DNA of 64,000 bases from a bacterium (lineage in GTDB: Bacteria; Lindowbacteria; 2-12-FULL-62-27). Numbering within the stretch: position 1 is the first letter of the stretch; each line of letters begins with the position of its first letter. The position numbers were made by a program, and so were the translations under genes. The stretch covers positions 46,079 to 110,078 of the forward strand of contig JACQOF010000146.1 in assembly GCA_016202645.1 (NCBI GenBank). The letters run 5' to 3'. The notes below the pieces were generated by a model. The model did not search any database, was not told the DNA's origin, and saw nothing but the letters and a program-made list of their open reading frames with translations. Of the stretch, positions 40,894 through 48,988 are shown in pieces.

Positions 40894-42971
40894 CTTTTTC
40901 TTTTTCTTTGTTGATTTTGAATTTGGTTCTCGGCGCTCCGGGGGATTATGGCTGGCCGCTTGGGAAGGAGTCGGCTGTGAGCGGGGTATTTGGGGAATAC
41001 AGGGAGGGGCATTTTCACAGCGGGGTTGATTTTTCGACAGACGGGGTTTCTGGCTGGCCGGTGTATGCGGTGGCGGACGGATTCGTGTACCGAATCGCGG
41101 ACAGCCTGACGGGGTTTGGGAAGGCGGTTTATCTCAAGCATCCGGACGGGAATATCACGGTCTACGCGCATCTGGACGGGTACACGGGGAAGATTGCGGA
41201 GGAAGTCCGGCGGCGCCGGACGGGGATGGCGTTTCGGGAACGGCTGAATGTGTATCTTGAACCCGGGGTGATCCCGGTGCGGAAGGGAGATCAGATCGGC
41301 CTGAGCGGCGAGAGCGGCGCGGGGCTTCCGCATCTACATTTTGAGGTCCGGCGAAACGAGGAGACGCCGGTCCAGCCGTTTGAGTTTTTGCCGCGTCCCA
41401 AGGACGACCAACCGCCCCAGATTCTATCCGTGCGGTTTGATCCGGCATCGGAAGACGCCGTGATCGACGGACATCACCGGGCCGCGGTCGTGAACTTGAT
41501 TCTTGCCGGTGGCGGTTACGCCGCGACCGAGACGCCGCATCTTGCGGGGCGCTTTCATGTGTCGGTAACGGCGCGGGACTATACGGTGAACGGCGGCGTC
41601 TACCGGCTTTCCCCGTCGCGTCTGGGATTTTCCATCGACGGGGAAAAATGGAAGACCATCGACTTTGATCGGGTCAGCTACGCGCAGGGTGAGAACAAGA
41701 AAATCGGACTCTTGTATGACCCAACGGCCAGTTCCGCCGGGATGGGGCTTTACACCTACAGGCTCTACACAAATTTTCCGCGGCCGTCGCCCCCGGCCTC
41801 TGATCCGACCGCCGCCCTGGATGCCGGCAAAATGGGAGAGGGCCTTCACGAGCTGGGACTCCGCGTCGAGGATGTGAACGGCAACCACGCGTCCGGTCGT
41901 TTGATTTTCCGTGTTGGCCGCCCGCAGCCGTCGGCCGGCATCCCGGCCGATTCGCCGGGTCTGCGTCTTTCGCCTGAAGGAACTCAGTTGGCCGTCAGGT
42001 ATGCCGCCCCGCCCCCTTCGCGGATTGAAGGAAATCCCGTCCTGGGATTTCCCGAGTCTGGAGCTTCGGGGACAGGACATCCCTGTCCGCCGGGGGATGA
42101 TGCGCGGCGGGCAGAACTGGTCATTCGCGGAAAGACGTGGGCTCTGATGGGAGTCCATGCCGTGTTTTCCGGCTGGCTGCCGTTTTCGGAACTGCCTGCC
42201 GGCCGGGTCGAAGGCGCGGTGCGGACGGAAGACGCGGCCGGCAACGCGCTCGAGAGGAAATTCACGCTCGCGTTTGTTCGGCCGCCCTCCAAAAAAGATA
42301 CTTCGATTCTCGTCAGCGCCGACGGCCGCCTGGCTTGCGAGATCGGCCCGGCCTCGCCGTACCGCCTCGATGGAATTTCCTACTACGTCCTTCCCGCGGA
42401 TGTCCCGACGCCTCCTGAGGAATCGTCGCTGAATCTCCGGCAGATGTATGGCCTTTATCCGGCGGACGAAGTCTTCTCCGCGCCGGTGAGGCTGAGCGTT
42501 GCCGTGCCGGATTCCTATCAGCCGCAAAGATCTCCATCGGGCGTTTATCCCCGCCTCGGGATCTATCGGCACGATCCGCTCCGCCGCCGGTGGATTTTCG
42601 TCGACTCGGCCCCGGACACGGGCGTCCTCGCCGCCGACTACCGGTTCGCCACCCCCATCGATCGCTTCGGGGTTTACGGACTCTTCGATGACGCCGCGCC
42701 GCCCGCCGTCGAGCATCCCCGCCGCCGGTCGTACAAGCGGGGCGAAGAGATGCTGTGGAAAGCATCCGACCGGGGATCGGGAATTTCGGAGGAGGAGAGC
42801 CGTCTGACGGTTGACGGCGAGAATTACGACGATTGGTATTATGACGCGGACCGCGGATGGTTCCGGGTGTCGCTGGGGAATGTCCCGCGGGGCAAACATA
42901 CATTCAGTCTGACGGTCAAAGACCGCGTCGGCAACAGTTCGGGGCGATCGGGGGTGTTTGAAATTAGATAG
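40887..42971 (+). CDS. M23 family metallopeptidase with C-terminal beta domains
   Basis: A 694-residue secreted LytM-type peptidase-like protein. A short hydrophobic N-terminus (FSLLILNLVLGAPG) serves as signal peptide. The M23 domain spans about 30-170: HFHSGVDFSTDG gives the first His and Asp ligands, VYAHLDGY and LPHLHFEVRRNE the later histidines, so the zinc site looks intact. The remaining 500 or so residues are Pro-rich beta domains ending in an Ig-like module with YDDWYYDADRGWFR. Peptidoglycan cleavage or outer-surface binding is inferred. The ribosome site AGAGGAAG and the ATG lie inside the right inverted repeat of the RAYT unit. Confidence 0.9.
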   Translation: MTPFSFSLLILNLVLGAPGDYGWPLGKESAVSGVFGEYREGHFHSGVDFSTDGVSGWPVYAVADGFVYRIADSLTGFGKAVYLKHPDGNITVYAHLDGYTGKIAEEVRRRRTGMAFRERLNVYLEPGVIPVRKGDQIGLSGESGAGLPHLHFEVRRNEETPVQPFEFLPRPKDDQPPQILSVRFDPASEDAVIDGHHRAAVVNLILAGGGYAATETPHLAGRFHVSVTARDYTVNGGVYRLSPSRLGFSIDGEKWKTIDFDRVSYAQGENKKIGLLYDPTASSAGMGLYTYRLYTNFPRPSPPASDPTAALDAGKMGEGLHELGLRVEDVNGNHASGRLIFRVGRPQPSAGIPADSPGLRLSPEGTQLAVRYAAPPPSRIEGNPVLGFPESGASGTGHPCPPGDDARRAELVIRGKTWALMGVHAVFSGWLPFSELPAGRVEGAVRTEDAAGNALERKFTLAFVRPPSKKDTSILVSADGRLACEIGPASPYRLDGISYYVLPADVPTPPEESSLNLRQMYGLYPADEVFSAPVRLSVAVPDSYQPQRSPSGVYPRLGIYRHDPLRRRWIFVDSAPDTGVLAADYRFATPIDRFGVYGLFDDAAPPAVEHPRRRSYKRGEEMLWKASDRGSGISEEESRLTVDGENYDDWYYDADRGWFRVSLGNVPRGKHTFSLTVKDRVGNSSGRSGVFEIR

Positions 42972-42989
42972 GGGGATGGTGTTTGCGGT

Positions 42990-43853
42990 CTAGATGTTCA
43001 GCCTTGAAAAAATCGCGCGGGTCGAGGGGGATTTGTTGAGGGTGTAGAAGTGGATTCCCGGGGCGCCTCGATCCAGGAGGTCCTGGCACTGGCGGACGGC
43101 GTGGTCGACGCCGTACGTTTGGACGGCCGATTCGTCTTCGTGGATCGCATCCAGCCGGTCCGTCATTTCCTTCGGCAGGTGCGCGCCGCACATCTGCGTG
43201 AATTTTCGGATCTGGGCGTAGTTGGTGACGGGCATGATGCCGGGGATGATGGGAACACGGATGCCGATGTCCCGCGCGCGTTTTACGAAATCGAAGTAAT
43301 CGCGGTTGTCGAAGAAAAGCTGGGTGATCACGAACGACGCTCCCGCGTCGACCTTGGTTTTCAAATGCGCCAGGTCCTCGTCCCGGCTCCCGCACTCCAC
43401 GTGTCCCTCCGGATACCCGGCGACGCCGATCGTGAAATCGTGATCTCCACGGATCGCGCTCACGAGTTCGCTTGCGTACCGGAACCCGTCCGCGTGCGCC
43501 ACAAATTGCGTCTGCCCCTGGGGCGGATCGCCCCGGAGGGCCAGGACATTTTCGATGCCTTCGGTTTTCAAGTGGTCCAGCACGGAAGAAATTTCCCCGC
43601 GCGCCGCGCCGACGCAGGTGAGGTGCGCCATCGCCTCGATACCGATTTCCTTTTTGATGCGGGAGACGATCTCGACGGTCTTGTGGCGCGTACTGCCGCC
43701 GGCCCCGTACGTGACCGAAACAAACGACGGCCGATGTTGACGGAGGACTTCCACCGTTTCATACAACTTCCGTTCGCCCTCCGGGGTCTTGGGCGGAAAA
43801 AATTCAAACGAAAACGTCCGCCCGTCCCGGGCCAGCATGTCCGAAATGCGCAT
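42990..43853 (-). CDS. metF: Methylenetetrahydrofolate reductase
   Basis: Reduces 5,10-methylene-THF to 5-methyl-THF using FAD for methionine synthesis. The 287-residue product has the N-terminal FSFEFFPPKTPEGE, FVSVTYGAGGSTR, LTCVGAARGEI, LALRGDPP, GVAGYPEGH, ITQLFFDN, IPGIMPVTNY and GIHFYTLN motifs of a single-domain bacterial MetF. It follows the RNase H gene after four bases on the minus strand and is probably co-transcribed with it. Confidence 0.97.
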   Translation of the reverse strand: MRISDMLARDGRTFSFEFFPPKTPEGERKLYETVEVLRQHRPSFVSVTYGAGGSTRHKTVEIVSRIKKEIGIEAMAHLTCVGAARGEISSVLDHLKTEGIENVLALRGDPPQGQTQFVAHADGFRYASELVSAIRGDHDFTIGVAGYPEGHVECGSRDEDLAHLKTKVDAGASFVITQLFFDNRDYFDFVKRARDIGIRVPIIPGIMPVTNYAQIRKFTQMCGAHLPKEMTDRLDAIHEDESAVQTYGVDHAVRQCQDLLDRGAPGIHFYTLNKSPSTRAIFSRLNI

Positions 43854-43857
43854 CAGG

Positions 43858-44589
43858 TCAGCTCATAGCACGAAGGCCCCATTTTTCCAACGTGTAATCG
43901 AATTCTTTCCGGGTCTTGCATTTCTTGTACCGCGCGCCCCGGCGGCCTTCGACGTCGGTCTTGCAGTCGTCCCAGGTTCTATAAGCGGTCAGGCTCCCGC
44001 CCCGGAACACGATGTAGGCCGGAAAGACAAGGTGTGCAGGCGCGTTCACATCCCGCAGTTTTTTCCGGGCCGGAGCATCGGCCGTGCCGGAATGAAGACT
44101 CACGCGCGCTCCCTTCGAAAACGCCTGCGCGATATCGTTGGCGCGTTCATTCTCTGGGTCGCCCGCGTGGGCCTCGACCTTGATGTATCGGACGCGGCGT
44201 TTCCCGGAAAGATCGTCGAGGGTTTCCCACAGGTCCCGGTTTTCGACCGGTTTTTTGGCCGCCGTCAAAAATCCGTTCCGCCGCCAGGTGTGAATGTACT
44301 GCGTGATGCCGTTCACGACGTAAGCGCTGTCGCTGTGGACGTCGGCCCCGGCGTTTTCAGGAACGCGCCGGAGGGCCTCGATGACGGCGGTAAGTTCCAT
44401 CCGGTTGTTCGTGGAATGCGCTTCGAACCCGCCGATCTCCTCCCGCCGTCCCTCCGAAATCAGAACCGCGCCCCAGCCTGACGGGCCGGGGTTTCCGGAG
44501 GTGGCGCCGTCCGTGTAAATTTGAAAGTATCGGAGTGTCGGAGTATCGGGGTATCGGTGAGTCGGAGCATTGCCGTTACACCGATACAC
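43858..44589 (-). CDS. Ribonuclease HI with C-terminal hybrid-binding domain
   Basis: A 243-residue protein cleaving RNA in RNA-DNA hybrids. The catalytic acidic residues are in IYTDGATSGNPGPSGWG, NRMELTAVIEAL, VHSDSAYVVNG and HAGDPENERAND. Residues of about 185-240 resemble the caulimovirus viroplasmin/hybrid-binding domain (YRTWDDCKTDVEGRRGARYK), normally found at the N-terminus of such enzymes; here it is C-terminal. The only standard start is GTG 44589, which lies in a repeat, so the first 20 or so residues (APTHRYPDTPTLRYF) are repeat-encoded. The real protein may start at a rare codon nearer FQIYTDG. Confidence 0.9.
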   Translation of the reverse strand: MYRCNGNAPTHRYPDTPTLRYFQIYTDGATSGNPGPSGWGAVLISEGRREEIGGFEAHSTNNRMELTAVIEALRRVPENAGADVHSDSAYVVNGITQYIHTWRRNGFLTAAKKPVENRDLWETLDDLSGKRRVRYIKVEAHAGDPENERANDIAQAFSKGARVSLHSGTADAPARKKLRDVNAPAHLVFPAYIVFRGGSLTAYRTWDDCKTDVEGRRGARYKKCKTRKEFDYTLEKWGLRAMS

Positions 44590-44608
44590 CGATACCCCGA
44601 TACTCCGA
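44538..44608. repeat. Inverted repeat with 22-bp perfect arms
   Basis: Arms 44538-44559 (TCGGAGTATCGGGGTATCGG and on) and 44587-44608 are perfect complements around a 27-base loop, made of short GGTATCGG/GAGTATCGG units. It fills the gap between pyruvate phosphate dikinase and RNase H and contains the RNase H start region. Confidence 0.9.
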
Positions 44609-44618
44609 TACTCTCAGA

Positions 44619-47321
44619 TCAAGAGAGGGCGGCGTGCGCCGCGGCCAGGCGGGCGATCGGGACGCGGTAGGCGCTGCAGCTGACGTAGTTCAGGCCGGCG
44701 CGGAAACAGAACGCGACAGACGCCGGGTCTCCGCCCTGCTCGCCGCAGATGCCGACCTTGAGGTCCTTCTTCGTGGCGCGGCCTTTCTTGACCGACATCT
44801 CGATGAGCTGTCCGATGCCGTCCTGGTCGATGGTCTGGAAGGGGTCCGCGGCCAGGAGTTTTTTGCCCAGATAGTCCTGCAGAAATCCGCCGATATCGTC
44901 TCGGCTGAATCCGAATCCCATCTGGGTGAGGTCGTTTGTGCCGAACGAAAAGAAATCGGACTCGGCCGCCATGCGGTCCGCGAGGAGCGCGGCGCGGGGG
45001 ATCTCGATCATCGTGCCGTACAAATACGGGATCGCCTTGATGCCTTTTGCCGCGCAGACCTCCGCGTAGACCTTCCGGCAGATCGCTTTCTGATGCGTGA
45101 GTTCCTTCACGTCGCACGTCACCGGCACCATGATTTCGGGATGGCATTTCCTGCCGGCCTGGATCAGTTCCGCCGCGGCTTCGAAAATGGCGCGGACCTG
45201 CATTTCCGATATCTCCGGGTACGTGACGCCGAGCCGCACGCCCCGGTGGCCCATCATGGGGTTCGACTCGTGGAGTTCCTCGCCGCGCTTCTGGACGTCC
45301 GCCGGCTGGATGCCGAGTGCGTCCGCGAGCGCTTTCTGTTTCCCGGGGTCCTGCGGGACGAACTCGTGGAGAGGCGGATCGAGAAGGCGGATCGTCACGG
45401 GCAGGCCTTCCATAGCCTCCAGGGTCGCCTTGATGTCCTTCTTGACATGCGCGAAAAGTTCCGACAGGGCTTTCCGCCGTTCCGTTTCGTCCGCGCTCAG
45501 GATCATCTTGCGCAGTAAAAACAGCGGCTCGTCGCTCCCCTTGCCGTAAAACATGTGTTCGGTCCGAAAGAGGCCAATGCCTTCCGCGCCGTAACTGCGG
45601 GCTACACGCGCGTCCTCCGGCGTGTCGGCGTTCGCGCGCACGCCAAGCGTGCGGAATTCATCGGCCATTTTCATGAACTGCTGGAACCTGGGATTTTCCG
45701 TGGCGTCGATCATGTTGAGCCTGCCGGCGTAGACAAGCCCCCGCGTGCCGTTCAGCGTGACGACGTCGCCCTCCTTGAACACCCGTCCGTCGGCTTTCAT
45801 CTCCCGGGCGTGCGCGTCGGCGTGAATGTCGCCGGCGCCTACGATGCAGCACTTGCCCCAGCCGCGCGCGACAAGCGCCGCATGGCTGGTCATGCCTCCG
45901 CGGGCCGTGAGAATGCCGACGGCGGCGCGCATGCCTTCAACGTCCTCGGGGTTGGTTTCCTCGCGCACGAGAATGACCGTTTTGCCCTGCCGGGCCCACT
46001 CGACCGCCGTGGCCGCCGAGAAGACGATCTGGCCGGCCGCGCCGCCGGGTCCCGCCGGGAGGCCCCTGCCGATCGGTTTGGCGTTTTTTTCCGCGGCGGG
46101 ATCGATGATGGGATGGAGCAGTTCATCGAGCTGATGGGGCTCGACCCGAAGGACGGCCGTTTTCCGGTCGATGAGTTTTTCCCTCAACATGTCCATCGCG
46201 ATGTTGAGCGCCGCCGTTCCCGTGCGTTTGCCGCTGCGGGTTTGAAGCATGTAGAGTTTGCCTTCCTGGATGGTGAACTCGAGGTCCTGCATGTCGCGGT
46301 AGTGTTTTTCAAGTTTCCGCCGGATGCCGTCGAGTTCCTTGTAAAGTTTCGGCATCGCCTTCTCGAGAGACTGGAGTCGCCGGTTCTGGTCGTTCTTGGT
46401 CGCCTCGTTGATCGGAGAAGGCGTGCGGATGCCGGCGACGACGTCCTCGCCCTGCGCGTTGGCCAGCCACTCGCCGTAGAATTGGGAATCGCCCGTGGCC
46501 GGGTTCCGCGTAAACGCCACGCCGGTCGCGGACGTGTCGCCCATGTTGCCGAACACCATCGCCTGAACGTTCGTGGCGGTCCCCCACTCGTGCGGGATGC
46601 CTTCGATGTTCCGGTACGCGATGGCGCGCCGCCCGTTCCAGCTCTTGAACACGGCGCCGATCCCGCCCCAAAGCTGTTCGACCGCGTCGTCCGGGAAGGC
46701 CTTGCCGAGGATATCCCGGATGCGCTTCTTGTACGCGTCGCACAGTCCCTTCAAATCGGCCACGGTCAAATCCGTGTCCTGCCGGTAATTCTTTTTCTTC
46801 TTGAGATCCTCCAAGATGCGGTCCAGTTGCTGGCGGATTCCCCTGCCCTCAGCCGGCTCGACGTCCTCGGCTTTCTCCATGACCACGTCCGAGTACATCG
46901 TGATGAGCCGCCGGTAGGCGTCGTAAACAAACCGCTCATTTTTCGTTTTGGCGATGAGACCCGGGATGGTGGACGAACAGAGCCCGACGTTGAGAACCGT
47001 TTCCATCATGCCGGGCATTGATTTTCTGGCGCCGGATCGGCAGGAAACGAGCAGGGGATTTTTCGGATCGCCAAATCCCATCCCCATCCCTTTTTCCACC
47101 CGCTTCATGGCCTTCGCGACTTCGGCCTTCAAACTGGCCGGAAACTTCCCGCCGCGGGCGAAATATTCCGTGCAACAGTCGGTCGAGATCGTAAATCCGG
47201 CCGGGACCGGAACTCCGATGTTCACCATCTCGGCAAGGTTGGCGCCTTTTCCGCCCAGCAGGTTTTTCATCTTGGCCGATCCCTCGGCTTTCCCGCCTCC
47301 AAAATAATAAACGTATCGCAT
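44619..47321 (-). CDS. ppdK: Pyruvate, phosphate dikinase
   Basis: Interconverts pyruvate, ATP and phosphate with PEP, AMP and pyrophosphate. The 900-residue product has the N-terminal nucleotide-binding region (LLGGKGANLAEM, VPAGFTIST), the swivelling phospho-His domain (ARGGMTSHAALVARGWGK with the catalytic His) and the PEP-binding barrel (GLFRTEHMF, PLHEFVP, ICGEQGGDP with the catalytic Cys, FFSFGTNDLTQ). The length is normal. ATG 47321 is chosen because AAAGGAG lies seven bases upstream; a 12-residue longer frame would cross it. It is separate from the upstream intergenic repeats by about 330 bases. Confidence 0.97.
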   Translation of the reverse strand: MRYVYYFGGGKAEGSAKMKNLLGGKGANLAEMVNIGVPVPAGFTISTDCCTEYFARGGKFPASLKAEVAKAMKRVEKGMGMGFGDPKNPLLVSCRSGARKSMPGMMETVLNVGLCSSTIPGLIAKTKNERFVYDAYRRLITMYSDVVMEKAEDVEPAEGRGIRQQLDRILEDLKKKKNYRQDTDLTVADLKGLCDAYKKRIRDILGKAFPDDAVEQLWGGIGAVFKSWNGRRAIAYRNIEGIPHEWGTATNVQAMVFGNMGDTSATGVAFTRNPATGDSQFYGEWLANAQGEDVVAGIRTPSPINEATKNDQNRRLQSLEKAMPKLYKELDGIRRKLEKHYRDMQDLEFTIQEGKLYMLQTRSGKRTGTAALNIAMDMLREKLIDRKTAVLRVEPHQLDELLHPIIDPAAEKNAKPIGRGLPAGPGGAAGQIVFSAATAVEWARQGKTVILVREETNPEDVEGMRAAVGILTARGGMTSHAALVARGWGKCCIVGAGDIHADAHAREMKADGRVFKEGDVVTLNGTRGLVYAGRLNMIDATENPRFQQFMKMADEFRTLGVRANADTPEDARVARSYGAEGIGLFRTEHMFYGKGSDEPLFLLRKMILSADETERRKALSELFAHVKKDIKATLEAMEGLPVTIRLLDPPLHEFVPQDPGKQKALADALGIQPADVQKRGEELHESNPMMGHRGVRLGVTYPEISEMQVRAIFEAAAELIQAGRKCHPEIMVPVTCDVKELTHQKAICRKVYAEVCAAKGIKAIPYLYGTMIEIPRAALLADRMAAESDFFSFGTNDLTQMGFGFSRDDIGGFLQDYLGKKLLAADPFQTIDQDGIGQLIEMSVKKGRATKKDLKVGICGEQGGDPASVAFCFRAGLNYVSCSAYRVPIARLAAAHAALS

Positions 47322-47650
47322 GTGTGGACTCCTTTGACAGTTGTAATGATCAAACAATCCCGGGATGCTAAGTCAGTGTGGGCGGATCGTCAAGGCGAGA
47401 TTCGGCGCGAGAAAAACCGCCGCCGGGCAAATTTCTTAACTTTAGGACAATCTGTAAGTTAAGAAAAATGGCCTTCCGCTGGATTGTGACCAAGAACACA
47501 ATCATTCTTCTTGCCATTTGAGGAAACTGCGGTAGGATAGGGTCAAGTTACGGGTGGAGTGAGCAACGTCCGACACAAAAAAATACCAACCCTCTAAGCG
47601 CCCAGGGGCCTGGTTCCAGACAACGGAATTGGGCCCCATTTTTTTGGTCA
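47322..47650. other. Intergenic region upstream of ppdK
   Basis: No convincing gene. It holds an 11-bp perfect inverted repeat (TTTCTTAACTT at 47432-47442 and AAGTTAAGAAA at 47456-47466) that could be an operator for ppdK, about 110 bases upstream of its start. I see no clear sigma-70 promoter next to it. Confidence 0.6.
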
Positions 47651-47832
47651 GTTGAGGCAACAGGGATTATCTGGCCGTGAGGATCCCTGTTGCCTGTGTC
47701 GGACTGTTTTGCCGTCCTTGGCAAAACTTTGGTTGAGGCAACAGGGATTAACTGGCCGTGAGGATCCCTGTTGCTTGTGTCGGACTGTTTTGCCATCCCT
47801 GGCAAAACTTTGGTTGAGGCAACAGGGATTAT
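47651..47832. repeat. Tandem 81-bp hairpin repeats
   Basis: Units begin at 47651, 47732 and 47813; the first two are complete (81 bp each) and the third stops after about 20 bases. Each full unit has two hairpins: a 12-bp stem of GGCAACAGGGAT with its complement, and TTTTGCC/GGCAAAA around a six-base loop. Differences between units fall mainly in loops or make G-U pairs. Repeating peptides can be read in both strands because 81 is divisible by three, but no ribosome site supports coding. Confidence 0.9.
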
Positions 47833-48102
47833 CCATCCATGGATAAAAAAAACGATGCCGGCGCCCTGTCGGGCCGAAGCGGGAGGTGGCGTCGTCTGCT
47901 TTTCGAATCCTTCGCGATCCGATAAAGCGGCCTTCGGTCTCCGACTTCGCGCCTAGCAGGTCGCAGGCATCGTGTCAGTCTGATGCGTCCGGGCCGTTGA
48001 AGGGGTTGTGTTCCCGCGCGTCAAGGGGGGGAGACGCGAAAGAACGCTGGCCGTCGGTACAGTCCGAACACAACTCTGATATGGAATTGTTCGAATAATG
48101 GT
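47833..48102. other. Non-coding region with a possible structured RNA
   Basis: No gene is recognised. CGATGCC (47853-47859) and GGCATCG (47966-47972) could close a 120-base folded domain rich in short GC stems. I do not recognise it as tmRNA, SRP RNA, RNase P or 6S RNA. Confidence 0.4.
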
Positions 48103-48321
48103 CTAGTTCGTTTTTCCAACTCCCCGCTGAAGTTTATACTCGTGCTTGACGCGCACACTCGAAACGCCTCGCTCCCGCAGTCGTTCGATCTTGGTCTCGT
48201 CCAGCGTGATTTCAGAATTCAGGAGTCGATTGCCATTTCGATCAAGAACCGGTTCCGCCAGGACCATCCCGGGCCTGAGTGCCTGCAGGTAAATGGTTTC
48301 TCTTCCTTGAAGCGAGTACAT
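48103..48321 (-). CDS. Small DUF3391-like domain protein
   Basis: A 72-residue protein consisting of one domain like the N-terminal module found before many HD-GYP domains: LRPGMVLAEPVLDRNGNRLL, then a LDETKIERLRERGVSSVRV helix and strand. Standing alone it lacks any catalytic part. ATG 48321 is chosen because GGAAGGAGG lies eight bases upstream; a longer frame to 48411 has no ribosome site. It may act as a partner in c-di-GMP signalling, or be the detached front of an HD-GYP protein; neither is shown. Confidence 0.75.
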   Translation of the reverse strand: MYSLQGRETIYLQALRPGMVLAEPVLDRNGNRLLNSEITLDETKIERLRERGVSSVRVKHEYKLQRGVGKTN

Positions 48322-48603
48322 GAGCTGTGCCTCCTTCCCTAATCGGTCTCTAAGAAAAAAATTTAACCTTGTCATTTCTCGTGACGTCTTCATGTCAAAT
48401 ATGTAAAGCAAATTATATACCGAATAATAAAACAGTCAGATGAAATTATATAACTATTAGTAATACTACATGTTAAATATATTATCAGAATTTTATATTT
48501 TATTAGTATGTGTAGAGAAAAGATCATACTAAGGCAATATTTACCCATTATATGTTGAATAAAACATCGTTTTCTATTAACAGGGTGCTGAAAGACCCAC
48601 TAA

Positions 48604-48695
48604 TTAGCCGCAAAGGTCACGGAGAAGATAAGCCCTGTTTTTGTAAGTTTCTGATTTACAGACAATTTTTAATTCTCCGCGACCTCTGTGGCCAA
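48604..48695. repeat. Imperfect inverted repeat in the AT-rich island
   Basis: Arms 48604-48626 (ending GTCACGGAGAA) and 48673-48695 (starting TTCTCCGCGACC) match at about 19-20 of 23 positions around a 46-base loop. It resembles a small mobile hairpin rather than a terminator. Confidence 0.75.
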
Positions 48696-48801
48696 TTTGA
48701 CTCTATTAAATCTGAAAGTAAGAAAGTAGGCACTCCTCCATATATTATATATACGCGTCTGGAGGGCATGGCCACATTGGTGTAGTTTAAGGACTGACCC
48801 C

Positions 48802-48828
48802 AACTCAACTAACTCAACTAACTCAACT
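48802..48828. repeat. Three tandem copies of AACTCAACT
   Basis: Exact 9-bp unit at 48802, 48811 and 48820, a simple tandem repeat between the AT-rich island and the family-2 palindrome. Confidence 0.9.
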
Positions 48829-48831
48829 ATA

Positions 48832-48867
48832 CCCCCCATCCGCCTTCCCCCTCAAGGGGGGAAGAGG
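48832..48867. repeat. Interspersed palindromic repeat (family 2), inverted copy
   Basis: The reverse complement matches the element at 26183-26220: core CCCCCCTTGAGGGGG with flanking AAGGCGGATGGGGGG. It lies upstream of the IlvE gene. Confidence 0.75.
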
Positions 48868-48988
48868 TTAGATACCCCCCTCCACAGACCGGGTCACCAC
48901 CCTTGAACTTTTGCCGTGCGCAAGACACACTTGCCGCCTTTATTTCGGGAGTGGGGATCCGCGATAACGAAACGGAAGGGAACGGGCG

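Larger units (their letters stand above)
48322..48988. other. AT-rich intergenic island
   Basis: About 670 bases without a convincing gene. From roughly 48350 to 48780 the DNA is strongly AT-rich, unlike the rest of the window. It contains an inverted repeat (48604-48695), a 9-bp triplicate (48802-48828) and a family-2 repeat (48832-48867). A 77-residue frame at 48552-48785 crosses the inverted repeat and lacks a ribosome site, so I do not call it. Confidence 0.7.

Noticed and set aside
47651-47832. The 81-bp units as integron attC sites
   Set aside because: They lack the RYYYAAC/GTTRRRY ends, there is no integrase, and no cassettes lie between units.
47548-47846. Repeating peptides encoded by the 81-bp tandem repeats on both strands
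   Set aside because: The periodicity follows from a unit divisible by three; there is no ribosome site, and hairpin structure explains the conservation better.
48552-48785. 77-residue frame in the AT-rich island
   Set aside because: It crosses both arms of an inverted repeat, has no ribosome site and matches no family.
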